In this document: positions 1 to 8,978 of the stretch, piece by piece
Numbering within the stretch: the first letter of the stretch is position 1
Layout: each line of letters begins with the position of its first letter
Source: Paraburkholderia sprentiae WSM5005
GTDB taxonomy: Bacteria > Pseudomonadota > Gammaproteobacteria > Burkholderiales > Burkholderiaceae
Length of the DNA stretch: 64,000 bases
Assembly (NCBI RefSeq): GCF_001865575.2
Contig: NZ_CP017565.2
Span: 372,001 to 436,000, forward strand
Reading direction: 5' to 3'
Position numbers and translations under genes: made by a program
The notes under the pieces: generated by a model
Told to the model about the DNA's origin: nothing
The model's input: only the letters and a program-made list of their open reading frames with translations
Database searches by the model: none

Positions 1-126
1 ATCGAACGACCAATGGCCGCGTCATATCTGATTACAAATGGACAAATCGAGCGCTGGGACAGTTATTGTACTGGCCTCGAGTCTGAACCCGGCTATACGG
101 GCGGGAACGGGCCTGACGGGCTGTGA
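1..126 (+). CDS. C-terminal end of a SnoaL-like protein (partial)
   Basis: An open frame enters from the left edge and stops at the TGA at 124-126. The stretch reading ASYLITNGQIERWDSY resembles the last beta strand of NTF2/SnoaL or limonene-epoxide-hydrolase-like domains, which often end in a pattern like DGKI-x-RWRDYFD. Only about 41 residues are visible, so function cannot be assigned. The tail after the motif is Gly-rich and may be read-through of a damaged gene. Confidence is low because the match rests on one short motif. Confidence 0.3.
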   Translation: MERPMAASYLITNGQIERWDSYCTGLESEPGYTGGNGPDGL

Positions 127-176
127 CCGTCCATACAACAACGCGGGGCCCAATGCCCAGAGAAGAAGCTAGATCG

Positions 177-435
177 CGCAACAATCAACTTCAGTTACAA
201 ACGCTCGCTTCAACGTAAGCGTTGCTCGCGTACTGTCTAGACCGACGGCGCAAAACTGGACACAGTAGGCCCCACCAAACGAGTGGGGAGACCACTGTGT
301 CACCCGAGATAGCGACGACAATGGACCTGATGGCATATGATTTGCGCGCCCAACAACAATATCAGCAGGCCAAGTACGGATCCCTAGGAGGAGGCCAGCA
401 CACAGCATTGAACGTCAGTGACAAAAGCTCGCTTT
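177..435. repeat. Imperfect direct repeat of the LysR 3' end
   Basis: Bases 177-210 and 402-435 are imperfect copies of each other. On the minus strand the right copy encodes the last residues of the LysR regulator (LKRAFVTDVQCC), and the left copy would read LKRAFVTEVDCC. The left copy is probably the remnant of a duplicated or paralogous LysR tail. Nothing else was recognised in 127-383. Confidence 0.4.
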
Positions 436-1331
436 AGCTCGTGCACCATCTGCTTACACAAAGTGTTCGAAGCTATCTCGCTCCGAACCACCGCATAATA
501 TTTCTGTTTGGAAGAAATTTTGACCCGCCGAATTTCCCTCAGGCGTCCAGTGGCCACCCATTCCGCAGCAAAATCTCTTGGCAGCAGGCTGACCCACTTT
601 CCCGAAAGTACCAGCAGAAGCCGAGCCATAGCCTGTCCGGATCTAGCCGTCACGCTGAAGGAATTCATCGCCGCTTCAAATTCTGGATCCTGATAAGCCC
701 AAAAATCGACACCCTCGCATTTCGCGAGTTCACTGTCAGTAATTTCATCCTCGTTTTTATGAAAGAGAGGATGCTTTGCACCACAATATAGGGCCAAAGA
801 ATCTTCGTATAAAAAATAAGCTTTAGTTTCCGGAATCTCGCGTGGCACCGCGCCTATACCAATATCCGCCTCTCCACCCGCAAGCATCTTCAGGACCCGC
901 TCCGGCGAGGTGAAATACACTTCAAGAAATTTAGTAGTCGCACCATTATTAATCTTGTCAAAGACATTTTCGAGTACCGGAAAATGACCATAGATGGTAT
1001 CATCCAGGGCAACCCTGAGAACTCCACCGACAAGCGACGACACGTGATTGAGACGTTCGCGATACCCGTTAAGATCCGAAAATAAATCTTGGCAGATCGT
1101 ATAGATCTGCTCACCCTCTGGGGTTAATGAAAAACCCGCACGCCCTCGGTGGCAAAGTGTTTTCCCAAGCCGCGCTTCCAGCGTTGAGATATGTATGCTA
1201 ATTGCCGATTTGCTTTTGTTAAGACAAGCTTCTGCCGCCGTGTACCCGCCAGCTCGTACAACAGATTCAAAAATTTTCAACAGGAGAATATCTTTCTCAG
1301 AGAGATTTAACAGCCTATCTTGTTGTGACAT
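384..1331 (-). CDS. LysR-family transcriptional regulator
   Basis: A 315-residue protein with the usual LysR layout. A winged HTH fills about residues 12-75 (FESVVRAGGYTAAEACLNKSKSAIS is the HTH core), followed by a linker helix and a periplasmic-binding-protein-like effector domain. The ATG at 1331 opens the conserved N terminus. No divergent target gene is intact next to it, so its regulon is unknown. The upstream region holds ATTAA-N6-TTAAT at 1364-1379, a plausible but unproven operator. The last 12 residues are duplicated 225 bp downstream. Confidence 0.88.
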   Translation of the reverse strand: MSQQDRLLNLSEKDILLLKIFESVVRAGGYTAAEACLNKSKSAISIHISTLEARLGKTLCHRGRAGFSLTPEGEQIYTICQDLFSDLNGYRERLNHVSSLVGGVLRVALDDTIYGHFPVLENVFDKINNGATTKFLEVYFTSPERVLKMLAGGEADIGIGAVPREIPETKAYFLYEDSLALYCGAKHPLFHKNEDEITDSELAKCEGVDFWAYQDPEFEAAMNSFSVTARSGQAMARLLLVLSGKWVSLLPRDFAAEWVATGRLREIRRVKISSKQKYYAVVRSEIASNTLCKQMVHELKRAFVTDVQCCVLASS

Positions 1332-1926
1332 GGCATGTGCTACGTAAACAAATATTTAGCCGATTAATTCTAGTTAATTATCAGAGCATGAAAAATTCTC
1401 AGCGCGATCAACCCTTCTATAGGCTATACAATAATTCGCGTTAGGAGCTCTTCATGCACCAAAATGCGCGAAGCCGATACCTGCCATTTAACAGTACGCT
1501 CGAAAAAAAAAGGCGTCAATTGGTAGATACGCTAGTTTGGGGGCTGTACAGTTGAAATAGCATAGCCTCGCTCCCCAGTCGTCAGGCGACATCCAGACGT
1601 TTCGGCGAAAAGATGCTCGAGCCATGCTCGAATGTGAAGACATACAACAACCGGCGAAAAGCTACGCTTGGCGCCGAGCGGCAGTTCGTCAGCGATCGCA
1701 AATCTGTTGGAGTCGGTCGGCCTGTGTTCGTATTTCGGTAATCGTTCAGCGGGTTTTCTGCCAGTACCTTCTGGTCGCAAGCAGCAGGGATCATCGACAA
1801 CCCGCAAGCCAGCGAGAGCTTCACCGGATTGCAGGTCATCGCAACCCATTGCTTTGCAGAACGCGCACCGTCTTCGATGCAAGAACCTGAATGGAGATTA
1901 GCGCCCGGATTCGGGTTCCATGAGAC
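1332..1926. other. Intergenic stretch without a recognised gene
   Basis: About 600 bp between the LysR gene and the flavoprotein gene. Two overlapping minus-strand frames (1532-1882 and 1582-1839) are open, but neither resembles a family I know and neither has a convincing ribosome binding site. The AT-rich part at 1340-1450 probably holds the LysR promoter. The rest may be decayed coding sequence. Confidence 0.5.
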
Positions 1927-3054
1927 TTACTCCCAGGACATCAGCGGCTTGAAACGCTCGGTCGCGGCGTAATATTCCTCGATCAGGCGATAGACAACAT
2001 CGCGCGTGCGTTCGAGTTCATTGAGCCGGCCGACGATCTGACCTACCGGATTGATCGTGACAGCGCGGGCCTTGTCCGGATAAGCGCGCGCACGCCCAGT
2101 TGCTTCCGCCGCGACGATATCCTGCAACGGAAGCGGAAGCGTCTTCGGCGCGTCCGGCGCTTCCCACGCTTTCGTCCACTCGTTCTTCAACATGCGGCAT
2201 GGCTTGCCCGTCAGCGACTTAGAACGCGTCGTATCGCGGCTGCGCGCAGCGAGCAGAAGTTCACGCTGATGTTCGGTCAAATCCGATTCAATCGTCGTCA
2301 GCCACAGCGATCCGGTCCACACACCCTGGGCGCCAAGCATCAGCGCGGCTGCGATCTGCGCTCCGCTACCCACGCCACCCGCCGCGAGAACGGGAATCGG
2401 CGCGACCGCTTCCACCACTTCGGGCCACAGTACCATCGAACCGATCTCTCCCGTGTGGCCGCCACCTTCCGTACCCTGAGCAATGATGATGTCCACGCCG
2501 GCGTCGGCATGCTTTTTGCCTTGCGAGACCTCACCGCAGAGACCTGCGAGCACGCGGCCGTTGTCCTTGATCAGCCTTGTCACGTCAGCAGGCGGTGCGC
2601 CCAGTGCATTGGCGACCAGGCGAACCTTCGGATGCTTGAGGGCAATCTCCACATGGCGGCGAGCGGTTGCCGCCGTTGAGCGAATCAGATAGTCGCCTTC
2701 GTGCTGGGCTCCCTCGGGCATTTCGGGGACGCCGTTGTCCGCGAGAATCTTCTTCGCGTAAGCAATCGTTTCTGGCGGAATCATTGATTTGAGTTTTTCG
2801 TGCAACCGATTGAGATCTTGCTCTTCGGCCCAAGGGTCCTTTTCAGGCATCACGACATCGATGCCGTACGGTTTGTCACCGATTCGCGCGTCGATCCAGT
2901 CAAGCTGAACCTCTAGCTCCTCAGGGGTAAAGCCCACGCAGCCGAGCACGCCGATCGCGCCGGCCTTGCTTGCCTCCACGACGACATCCCGACAGTGGCT
3001 AAAGGCAAAAATCGGGGCATCAATACCCAGCCGTTCGGCAAGGGAAGTACGCAT
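1927..3054 (-). CDS. Nitronate monooxygenase-like FMN protein
   Basis: A 375-residue TIM-barrel flavoprotein of the nitronate monooxygenase (2-nitropropane dioxygenase) family. Visible signatures are the N-terminal GIDAPIFAFSHCRDVV, the FMN-phosphate segment AQGTEGGGHTGEIGS and the later LAAGGVGSGAQIAAALMLGA. Family members oxidise nitronates or act as flavin reductases in acyl-CoA pathways. It is the last gene of a minus-strand operon headed by an acyl-CoA ligase, so a reductase or oxygenase step on an acyl-CoA intermediate is as likely as nitronate detoxification. It follows the amidohydrolase gene by 36 bp. The ATG at 3054 has a purine-rich Shine-Dalgarno sequence. Confidence 0.82.
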   Translation of the reverse strand: MRTSLAERLGIDAPIFAFSHCRDVVVEASKAGAIGVLGCVGFTPEELEVQLDWIDARIGDKPYGIDVVMPEKDPWAEEQDLNRLHEKLKSMIPPETIAYAKKILADNGVPEMPEGAQHEGDYLIRSTAATARRHVEIALKHPKVRLVANALGAPPADVTRLIKDNGRVLAGLCGEVSQGKKHADAGVDIIIAQGTEGGGHTGEIGSMVLWPEVVEAVAPIPVLAAGGVGSGAQIAAALMLGAQGVWTGSLWLTTIESDLTEHQRELLLAARSRDTTRSKSLTGKPCRMLKNEWTKAWEAPDAPKTLPLPLQDIVAAEATGRARAYPDKARAVTINPVGQIVGRLNELERTRDVVYRLIEEYYAATERFKPLMSWE

Positions 3055-3090
3055 TGAAAGTCTCCTGTGTATCTACGAGATACAGTTAAT

Positions 3091-4065
3091 TCAGCCCTGC
3101 ACGGCTCCGTCTTTGAGCGCACGCCACTTGTAGCGGCTCAATTGACTTACCCCGTTCAAACCCATGATCCGCTCCATAGCATCGTCGGAGATAGTGACTC
3201 CACTGGCCCTCGCCATTTCGGGCATACGTTGGAACTTCTCAACGAGTGTCGTCAGGAACCCCGGCCCTCGCACCCGCTTTCCCGAAACGTGGTCAGTGCC
3301 GAAGAGAATCCGTTCAGCACCGATTACATCGATTGCCTTTGCGACGCGTTTTGCCAAGGCCAATTCAGCCTCTTCGTTGTGGTCGTCCCACAGGCACACG
3401 GAAAGCTCGAGCGTGGCCGCTTCAGAGCGAACCGCGACATTCAGCGCGTTCTCGAATTCACATGGTGCGCCCGCGTGCCCCAAGACGGCCTTCAGCTTGG
3501 GAAAGGCTTCCACAACGGGCATAAAATTGGCGAGGCGGGACCAGGATTCGTCAAGCAACGGCAGTGGATGACCGGTATGAAACAGGATCGGCGCATCATG
3601 GGCCTGGCACACCTCGTAGACAGCCATGGCTTCCGGTGCGGCAGGCATCCAGCCGCAATTCGGATAAAGCTTGAGACCGTGGACTTGTCCCGATCTGAGC
3701 CAGGCGTCGACTTTTTCCGGCGCACCCGGACGACGTGGATCGATACCACCGAAGGCGATCAGTCGGCCGGGGTAACGATGCTGGCATTCGATCGCATGGT
3801 CCACTACGACGTCGTAGTTTTTCGCGGAATGAAAATCGGGGCCCCAATCGATCGGGAGGACCACTGCTGCGTCCACACCTGCCGCGTCCATGTCCGCGAT
3901 CATGCGCGAACCATCCGGGTCGATCAGGCCCGCTTCGATCTTGTCGCGAATCTGCGCCGGTTCGCGTCCCGGCTCTGCAGCCGCCCATCCACGAGCCACG
4001 TGGTCCCACCATTCAGCCGGCCAGTGCCCAACGTCAAGAAGATGCGTATGGAAATCGAGAATCAT
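3091..4065 (-). CDS. Amidohydrolase-2 family metal hydrolase or decarboxylase
   Basis: A 324-residue TIM-barrel hydrolase of the amidohydrolase-2 (ACMSD-like) family. The N terminus MILDFHTHLLD carries the metal-binding HxH. Later motifs are LYPNCGW, LFHTGHPLPL, AVLGHAGAP (metal His) and ILFGTDH (catalytic Asp). I chose the ATG at 4065, not an in-frame start at 4143, because HxH normally sits within the first ten residues and GAGGAGTGAC precedes this ATG. It starts 7 bp after the OB-fold gene stops. The family includes decarboxylases and C-C or C-N hydrolases; the substrate cannot be read from sequence. Confidence 0.82.
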   Translation of the reverse strand: MILDFHTHLLDVGHWPAEWWDHVARGWAAAEPGREPAQIRDKIEAGLIDPDGSRMIADMDAAGVDAAVVLPIDWGPDFHSAKNYDVVVDHAIECQHRYPGRLIAFGGIDPRRPGAPEKVDAWLRSGQVHGLKLYPNCGWMPAAPEAMAVYEVCQAHDAPILFHTGHPLPLLDESWSRLANFMPVVEAFPKLKAVLGHAGAPCEFENALNVAVRSEAATLELSVCLWDDHNEEAELALAKRVAKAIDVIGAERILFGTDHVSGKRVRGPGFLTTLVEKFQRMPEMARASGVTISDDAMERIMGLNGVSQLSRYKWRALKDGAVQG

Positions 4066-4072
4066 CTGGATG

Positions 4073-4498
4073 TCACTCCTCGACAACGAAAACGGGAATC
4101 TGCTGGCCGCTGTCGGCCTTGGCGAAAGCCAGCCTGACGTCACTACCGATGCGCAGAGCGTCGAGATCGTTGGTGAGGATCCGCGAGATGATCTTCACGC
4201 CTTCAGGTACTTCGACCAAACCGGTTGCGTACACGCCCCAATCCGCAAACTGCGGCGAACGGTTCACCTTCACGATCGAGAAAGTCCAGACCTTGCCCGT
4301 ACCTGCAAGCGGCAGATCTACGACCTCATCGGACCAGCAGTGACAACAGAACGCTCGGTAGTGGTACTGCACTTCGCCGCAATGATTGCAGCGCTGAACA
4401 AGGAACTGCCCTCGGTTGCAGGCATCCCAGAACGGCTGGGTCTCATTGACCGTCGTTGGCAACGGACCTTTCCACTTCAAGGTATCACTGGTGCTCAT
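4073..4498 (-). CDS. Zn-ribbon/OB-fold (DUF35) thiolase partner
   Basis: A 141-residue DUF35 protein. A rubredoxin-like zinc ribbon with CNHCG and CCHCW cysteine pairs lies at about residues 37-55, followed by an OB fold (GKVWTFSIVKVNR to VRLAFAKA). Such proteins form complexes with thiolase-like subunits; in steroid side-chain degradation the pair acts as an acyl-CoA retro-aldolase. The gene lies 3 bp after a thiolase-like gene in the same operon, which supports a complex. It probably has a structural or acyl-CoA channelling role and no activity alone. Confidence 0.88.
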   Translation of the reverse strand: MSTSDTLKWKGPLPTTVNETQPFWDACNRGQFLVQRCNHCGEVQYHYRAFCCHCWSDEVVDLPLAGTGKVWTFSIVKVNRSPQFADWGVYATGLVEVPEGVKIISRILTNDLDALRIGSDVRLAFAKADSGQQIPVFVVEE

Positions 4499-4501
4499 CG
4501 T

Positions 4502-5716
4502 TTAGATCTCCAGAATATGCGCCGCGGAGCCGCGACGAGCGAGAAAGGCGGCGCCCGTCGCTGTACACATCGCAACCCTGGCATCTTTCACCTGACGTCC
4601 CGTGGCTTCGCCGCGCAACTGACGGACCGCCTCAATGAACATGAAAATGCCACGTCGCCCGGGGTGATTCGACGCGAGTCCGCCGCCGTCCGGGTTGACC
4701 GGCAGCGAGCCGCTGTCGAGTCTCATCTCACCGGCGGCCGCGAAAGCGCCGCCTTCGCCGACCCGGCAAAATCCCGCACCTTCAAGGTCGACGATAACGT
4801 TGAAGGTAAATGCGTCGTAGATCATCGCCGTGTCGATGTCCTTGGGGCCACGCCCTGACATTGAATATGCGTCAGCGCACGCGCGCGAAACCATCTCCCG
4901 GCTTTCCGCAGCCCAGTCGGTGTGTCCGCCGCCATGCGTCATCATCGCCTCGCCCCATCCTCGAATCCACACCGGCGGCTTGGTGCATTCCGGGAATAGA
5001 TCGGGATGGGCAACAACAATCGCACCGGCTCCGTCGCTTACCACGCAGCAGTCGAGTTTGCGCAGCGGTGTCGCGATGACGGGCGATGCGAGCACATCGT
5101 CTACCGAAATGGGCTCTCGTCGCATCGCGTTCGGGTTGCGCTGTGCATGTTCGCGCATAGTGACGGCCACATGTGCCAGTTGCTCAATCGTAAGCCCGGT
5201 GTCATGCATGTAGCGCTGGGTTAGCATGCCCATGAAGGCGATCACCGTCGTGCCATAGATCTGCTCAAACGCATCGGGAATCGGGAGCATCTCCTGGCCA
5301 GTGAGCTGGTTGTAGGAGACAGTACCCACATTGACCTTGCGTGATCGGGTCGTCGCACCGTACGCGATCAGCGCGCACTTGAAGAGCCCGGCATGAATGC
5401 CGAGTACAGCGCGGTTCACGTAGTAGCCGAGCGACGCACCACCTACGTCGGTCTCGTCGATGAACTTCGGCTTGAGGTTCAGATAGTCCGCCGCCATCGT
5501 TGACGTGCACAGCCCCAACTGGCCACCTTCCGGTGCCGTCGCCGCGACGAATAGTGCGTCGATGTGCGCTGGTGAAAGCCCTGCGTCCTCAATCGCACCG
5601 CGCGACGCTTCTGCAAGCAGTTGCCACTCGCTCTTGTCAGCAGCGAAGCGAGTGGGATGCTCGTAAGCGCCGACAATGGCGGCGGCTTCTGCGAGTCTGT
5701 GATTAGCCACTAACAA
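4502..5716 (-). CDS. Thiolase-like protein (lipid-transfer / SCP2 type)
   Basis: A 404-residue thiolase-fold protein. The N-terminal half has AAIVGAYEHPTR and the segment DETDVGGASLGYYV (about residues 88-100). At that place classical thiolases have their nucleophilic Cys; here the position is GGAS, so the Cys is absent. This is known from thiolase-like subunits that pair with DUF35 proteins and cleave by retro-aldol chemistry, and the next gene encodes a DUF35 protein. Other motifs are SDGAGAIVV, HGGGHTD and NPDGGGLASNHPGRRG. Retro-aldolase activity is inference; ordinary thiolysis would need another nucleophile. The ATG start matches the family N terminus. Confidence 0.85.
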   Translation of the reverse strand: MLVANHRLAEAAAIVGAYEHPTRFAADKSEWQLLAEASRGAIEDAGLSPAHIDALFVAATAPEGGQLGLCTSTMAADYLNLKPKFIDETDVGGASLGYYVNRAVLGIHAGLFKCALIAYGATTRSRKVNVGTVSYNQLTGQEMLPIPDAFEQIYGTTVIAFMGMLTQRYMHDTGLTIEQLAHVAVTMREHAQRNPNAMRREPISVDDVLASPVIATPLRKLDCCVVSDGAGAIVVAHPDLFPECTKPPVWIRGWGEAMMTHGGGHTDWAAESREMVSRACADAYSMSGRGPKDIDTAMIYDAFTFNVIVDLEGAGFCRVGEGGAFAAAGEMRLDSGSLPVNPDGGGLASNHPGRRGIFMFIEAVRQLRGEATGRQVKDARVAMCTATGAAFLARRGSAAHILEI

Positions 5717-5794
5717 ATCTCCATTATCAGACCAATAGACTTGAACGGCGACGCAGCGGGAGGTCGCTCTGCCGGTGTCGCGGCATTGAAACCA

Positions 5795-7357
5795 CTAGAA
5801 CTTATGCACGCCTACCTGAACAGCCTCGGCTTCCAGCAGGGTTGCGATCTTCCGGGCCTCGGTTCGATTTTTCTTGCCGGTCGTGCCCGCGGGAATCGAT
5901 TCGACTCGGAAGAGCTTGGCCGGCACCTTGAATCGCGCAATCCGTTCCGAAACGAATGCCGTGATTGCTTCAGCGTCGAGCGGCTTGTCGCTTCGCGTGA
6001 TCACCAAGGCCGCCACGATCTCTCCGAGCACGCTGTCTGGCAGGCCCACCACCACAGCATCGGCGATGTCCGCATGTGCACAGATGGCAGACTCAACTTC
6101 GACGGGCGATATGTTTACGCCACCACGGATGATGATTTCGCTCTGGCGCGTGACGAAGATGTAATAGCCATCGTCACCACGACGCAGTAAATCGCCGGAC
6201 CGCACCCATCCACTGGACGTACGTCGTGCATCGGTGAGTTCAGGTTCGTCGCTGTATTCGAGAAAGTCGCCCGGACCCTTGACCCAGGCTTCACCCGGTT
6301 CGCCGTCAGCCACGTCCTGACCGTTCCCGTCGACGAGGCGCAGTTCGACCCCAGGCACCACACGCCCAAGGCACGCGACAGGCGCCTGACGATCCCGCGT
6401 GGGATGGACTGCCAGCACTGGGAACGATTCCGTCATGGCCCAGCCTTCGCACAAGCGCAGACCCAGTCGAGCCTCAATCTTTTCGACGGCCACCTCGTTA
6501 CGCGGCTCCCCTCCCAGAAACGCCTTTCTCAGTGAGGACGTATCGAAAGGGCGCTCCTCAAGAATGTTGAGCATCATCGCGTACATGCTCATGGTTCCGG
6601 CGAACGCCGTGACTTGTCCTGCTTCGATAAGTGCGAGAGTCCGCGTCGGGCTGAACTTCGGTTCGAGCACTACGGTGGCGCCAGCCGCGAACGCAGACTG
6701 ACAAAGCGAGCAGAGACCGTAAACCCAACTGAGCGACATTGCCACCAGCAGGCGATCACCGGACTCGAAGCCCCATGCTTTTTGGTAGCTCTGCGCACTC
6801 CAGGTTTCCGCGCCATGCGACCGTAAAACGGGCTTCGGCAGCGACGTCGTTCCTGACGTATAGCTGATGAGTAGTGGATGTTTTGGCGAAACGTCGACGG
6901 GCACGCAAGAACCCGACCGCGAAAACAGGTCCGAGTACCGCGTCTGCCCCGCCCCGGGCGCGCCTGTCCCGTTCAACAGTACGATCCTGGCATCATGCCC
7001 CGTCTCGTTCAGTCCCATATCGAGCACATCCAGTTGATCCGTGGTGGTGACAATCAGCTTGGGCCGGGCATTCGAAATCGCGTAAGCAAGCTCCTGCACC
7101 CGGAACGAAACATGGACGGGAGTGAATACCGCGCCAATTCGGGCGACTGCGTGATAGAGGACGAGACATTCAATACTGTTCTCGGCAAACATCATGATAC
7201 GGTCGCCCAGCCCGATTCCCGCTTGCTGCAAGCCGATTGCCAATGCCTCCGACGAGGCCGCCAGCTCGCCGTAGGTCAGCGCGCTGCCGTCCATCTGCAC
7301 GGCGACGCGGTCGCAATGGGTTCGCGCATATGAAATTACCAACTCGGCGTGATTCAT
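5795..7357 (-). CDS. Acyl-CoA ligase (AMP-forming)
   Basis: A 520-residue class I adenylate-forming ligase of the acyl-CoA synthetase family. It carries the P-loop-like ISYTSGTTSLPKP (usually SGTTGLPK), GWAMTESFPVLA, the WVRSGDLLRRGDDGYYIFVTRQSEIIIRGG hinge region and the C-terminal Lys segment PAGTTGKKNRTEA. It would activate a carboxylic acid to its CoA thioester as the first step of the operon's pathway. I prefer the ATG at 7357 because GAGGACAAAGGA lies just upstream. A GTG at 7408 would add 17 unsupported residues. The promoter region upstream is full of GTC-N8-GAC palindromes, probably TetR operators. Confidence 0.88.
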   Translation of the reverse strand: MNHAELVISYARTHCDRVAVQMDGSALTYGELAASSEALAIGLQQAGIGLGDRIMMFAENSIECLVLYHAVARIGAVFTPVHVSFRVQELAYAISNARPKLIVTTTDQLDVLDMGLNETGHDARIVLLNGTGAPGAGQTRYSDLFSRSGSCVPVDVSPKHPLLISYTSGTTSLPKPVLRSHGAETWSAQSYQKAWGFESGDRLLVAMSLSWVYGLCSLCQSAFAAGATVVLEPKFSPTRTLALIEAGQVTAFAGTMSMYAMMLNILEERPFDTSSLRKAFLGGEPRNEVAVEKIEARLGLRLCEGWAMTESFPVLAVHPTRDRQAPVACLGRVVPGVELRLVDGNGQDVADGEPGEAWVKGPGDFLEYSDEPELTDARRTSSGWVRSGDLLRRGDDGYYIFVTRQSEIIIRGGVNISPVEVESAICAHADIADAVVVGLPDSVLGEIVAALVITRSDKPLDAEAITAFVSERIARFKVPAKLFRVESIPAGTTGKKNRTEARKIATLLEAEAVQVGVHKF

Positions 7358-7653
7358 TCCTTTGTCCTCAAATGCGTGGTCGTAATACGGTGAGCTCGTG
7401 GAGAGCACTGAGTGAGTGCAGCGCGACTGGGAGAATGCACGAGCAATGCCGCACGAACGAGGTTACAGGCACCTTCCACACGCCACGGACAAACGAATGC
7501 ATGGAGGCGCAGACTATCTACCGGAACTGCGTCTTCTCAGCCAGCACAAACGAGCGCATACCGCATGGCGAACACGATCGCCGCCGACGGTTGCGCTGGA
7601 AGCATCATCGTCTCTCCACATGGGTCAGGCCGATTTTTGTCTTCTCCCGATCG

Positions 7654-7748
7654 GACTTATTTTTGACTACCACGTCTATTTTTAGACTATATCCATGGAG
7701 GAGTCAATACGTCAAAATAGTTTTTGACGCTCTAGTCGAATTTTGGAC
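7654..7748. promoter_or_regulatory. Operator cluster upstream of the acyl-CoA ligase operon
   Basis: Four related inverted repeats lie in 95 bp: GACTTATTTTTGAC (7654-7667), the perfect palindrome GTCTA-TTTT-TAGAC (7674-7687), GTCAAAA-TAGT-TTTTGAC (7711-7728, perfect 7-bp arms) and GTCGA-ATTT-TGGAC (7735-7748). A matching site, GTCGA-TTAT-TCGAC, occurs at 8922-8935 in front of the divergent genes. The TetR encoded at 9449 is the obvious candidate to bind them. The assignment is inferred from position and symmetry only. Confidence 0.55.
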
Positions 7749-7952
7749 CACGACTGGGACTGCGCGCTATGGGGAGTGAGCCCTATGAAATTGCTCGCAG
7801 ATTTCGTATCCACTAGCTGACCGTTCGTTGTGCTGCGTGCTGTCTTCGCGCGGCGTACCAACTTCTTTCGAATCGCACAAAACTGGCGTTGTTCAACGTC
7901 GAGTGCGGACACCCATGTTTGCACAAGCCGACAACGCAACACCCGTATTAGC

Positions 7953-8772
7953 GAATCGAACGTTGACTGGGACGAATTCGAACGGATCCAGTGCAGGATC
8001 AGTGGCAACCTGCGTCTGGCCGGACACGCTGGCGCCCCGAAGAACGGTGAGGCCCTGCTGGCGCGACTGTTGCGCTGCCGGCGCTGCGCGAGCAAGCTGA
8101 CGCTCACTACACGGGTAACAGGCACGACGCCTTCGCTATACCTGTCATCGCGGCTGGCTGGACAAGGGACAACCGCGTTGTATTGCGTTCGGTGGCACAC
8201 GCGCGGACGCGGCCATCGCCGAGGCGGTCTTGCAGGTCGTTCAACCGGCGGCAATTGGGGCAGCAATCGTGGCGCGCGAAGAAGAGACCCTCAAGCAAGA
8301 CGAAGTGCTGGCCGCGTTGCAGCGGGATCTCCGGGCGGCACGCTACGCCGCGCAACGCGCGCAGAAACGGTACGACGCTGCTGACGCCGAGAACCGGCTA
8401 GTCGCCGACGAACTGGAGCGGCGCTGGAATGATGCGCTACTGCGCGTGGAGGAACTGGAATCGCGTATCGAGCAACAGTCGCACACATCCGGCCAGATAC
8501 CGCCTACCCAGCCAGAGGAGTTTACTGATCTTGCCGCTGCGTTCGAATCGATCTGGCCGCAGGCCGACGCCCGCCTGAAGAAGCGCATTGTGCGCACCCT
8601 GATCCACCAAGTCGTCGTCCACGTTGACAACGCAACGAGCGAAATCGTGCTCGTCATCCACTGGAAGGGCGGAGTACATACCGAAATTCGCGTGCCGCGG
8701 CGGCGTCGCGGAGAGAACACCACGCATACACGCGACGCAATTGATGCCGTGCGCCAGCTCGTCCGTATCTGT
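7953..8772 (+). pseudogene. Large serine recombinase, C-terminal remnant
   Basis: The remnant covers the last part of a large serine recombinase. It begins near NVDWDEFERIQ and runs into the zinc-ribbon ALLARLLRCRRCASKLTL, then shifts frame around 8105-8140. It continues as CHRGWLDKGQPRCIAFGG, then the long coiled coil (about 8230-8480), and the C-terminal RTLIHQVVVHVD...VLVIHWKGGVHTEIRVPRRRRG. The catalytic N-terminal serine domain is missing. It is probably a relic of a phage or integrative element. No attachment site could be recognised. Confidence 0.72.
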
Positions 8773-8921
8773 CCCCCATCAGGAATACGTTTTTCGAGGG
8801 CAAGATCGCCTTTGAGCGTAAGAGCGTGTTCTGGCATGGGGTTTACGATGCCGGTACGTTGGGTCTTCATTGACACGGGTATATTTTCAAACCTAGACTT
8901 GTTCCTGTTTTTGACTTGACT

Positions 8922-8935
8922 GTCGATTATTCGAC
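8922..8935. promoter_or_regulatory. Palindromic operator GTCGA-TTAT-TCGAC
   Basis: A perfect 5-bp inverted repeat with a 4-bp spacer, the same geometry and similar sequence to the sites at 7674 and 7735. It lies 44 bp before the start of the MaoC-like reading frame and upstream of tetR, so it probably controls the rightward unit. A TTTTTGAC half-site just upstream (8909-8916) adds to the resemblance. Confidence 0.5.
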
Positions 8936-8940
8936 GACCA

Positions 8941-8958
8941 GGCAAGGATCACCTTGCC
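8941..8958. promoter_or_regulatory. Short hairpin upstream of the MaoC-like frame
   Basis: GGCAAGG-ATCA-CCTTGCC is a perfect 7-bp inverted repeat with a 4-nt loop, ending 20 bp before the TTG start at 8979. There is no T-tract, so it is not a typical terminator. It could shape the 5' untranslated region or bind a protein. Confidence 0.35.
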
Positions 8959-8978
8959 TGCAGCATTGGAGGATTGGT

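Noticed and set aside
3067..4137. 356-codon plus-strand frame
   Set aside because: It is antisense to the amidohydrolase gene, which has metal-binding motifs and a ribosome binding site.
8343..8945. 200-codon minus-strand frame
   Set aside because: It is antisense to the serine recombinase remnant, whose coiled-coil and C-terminal motifs are convincing.
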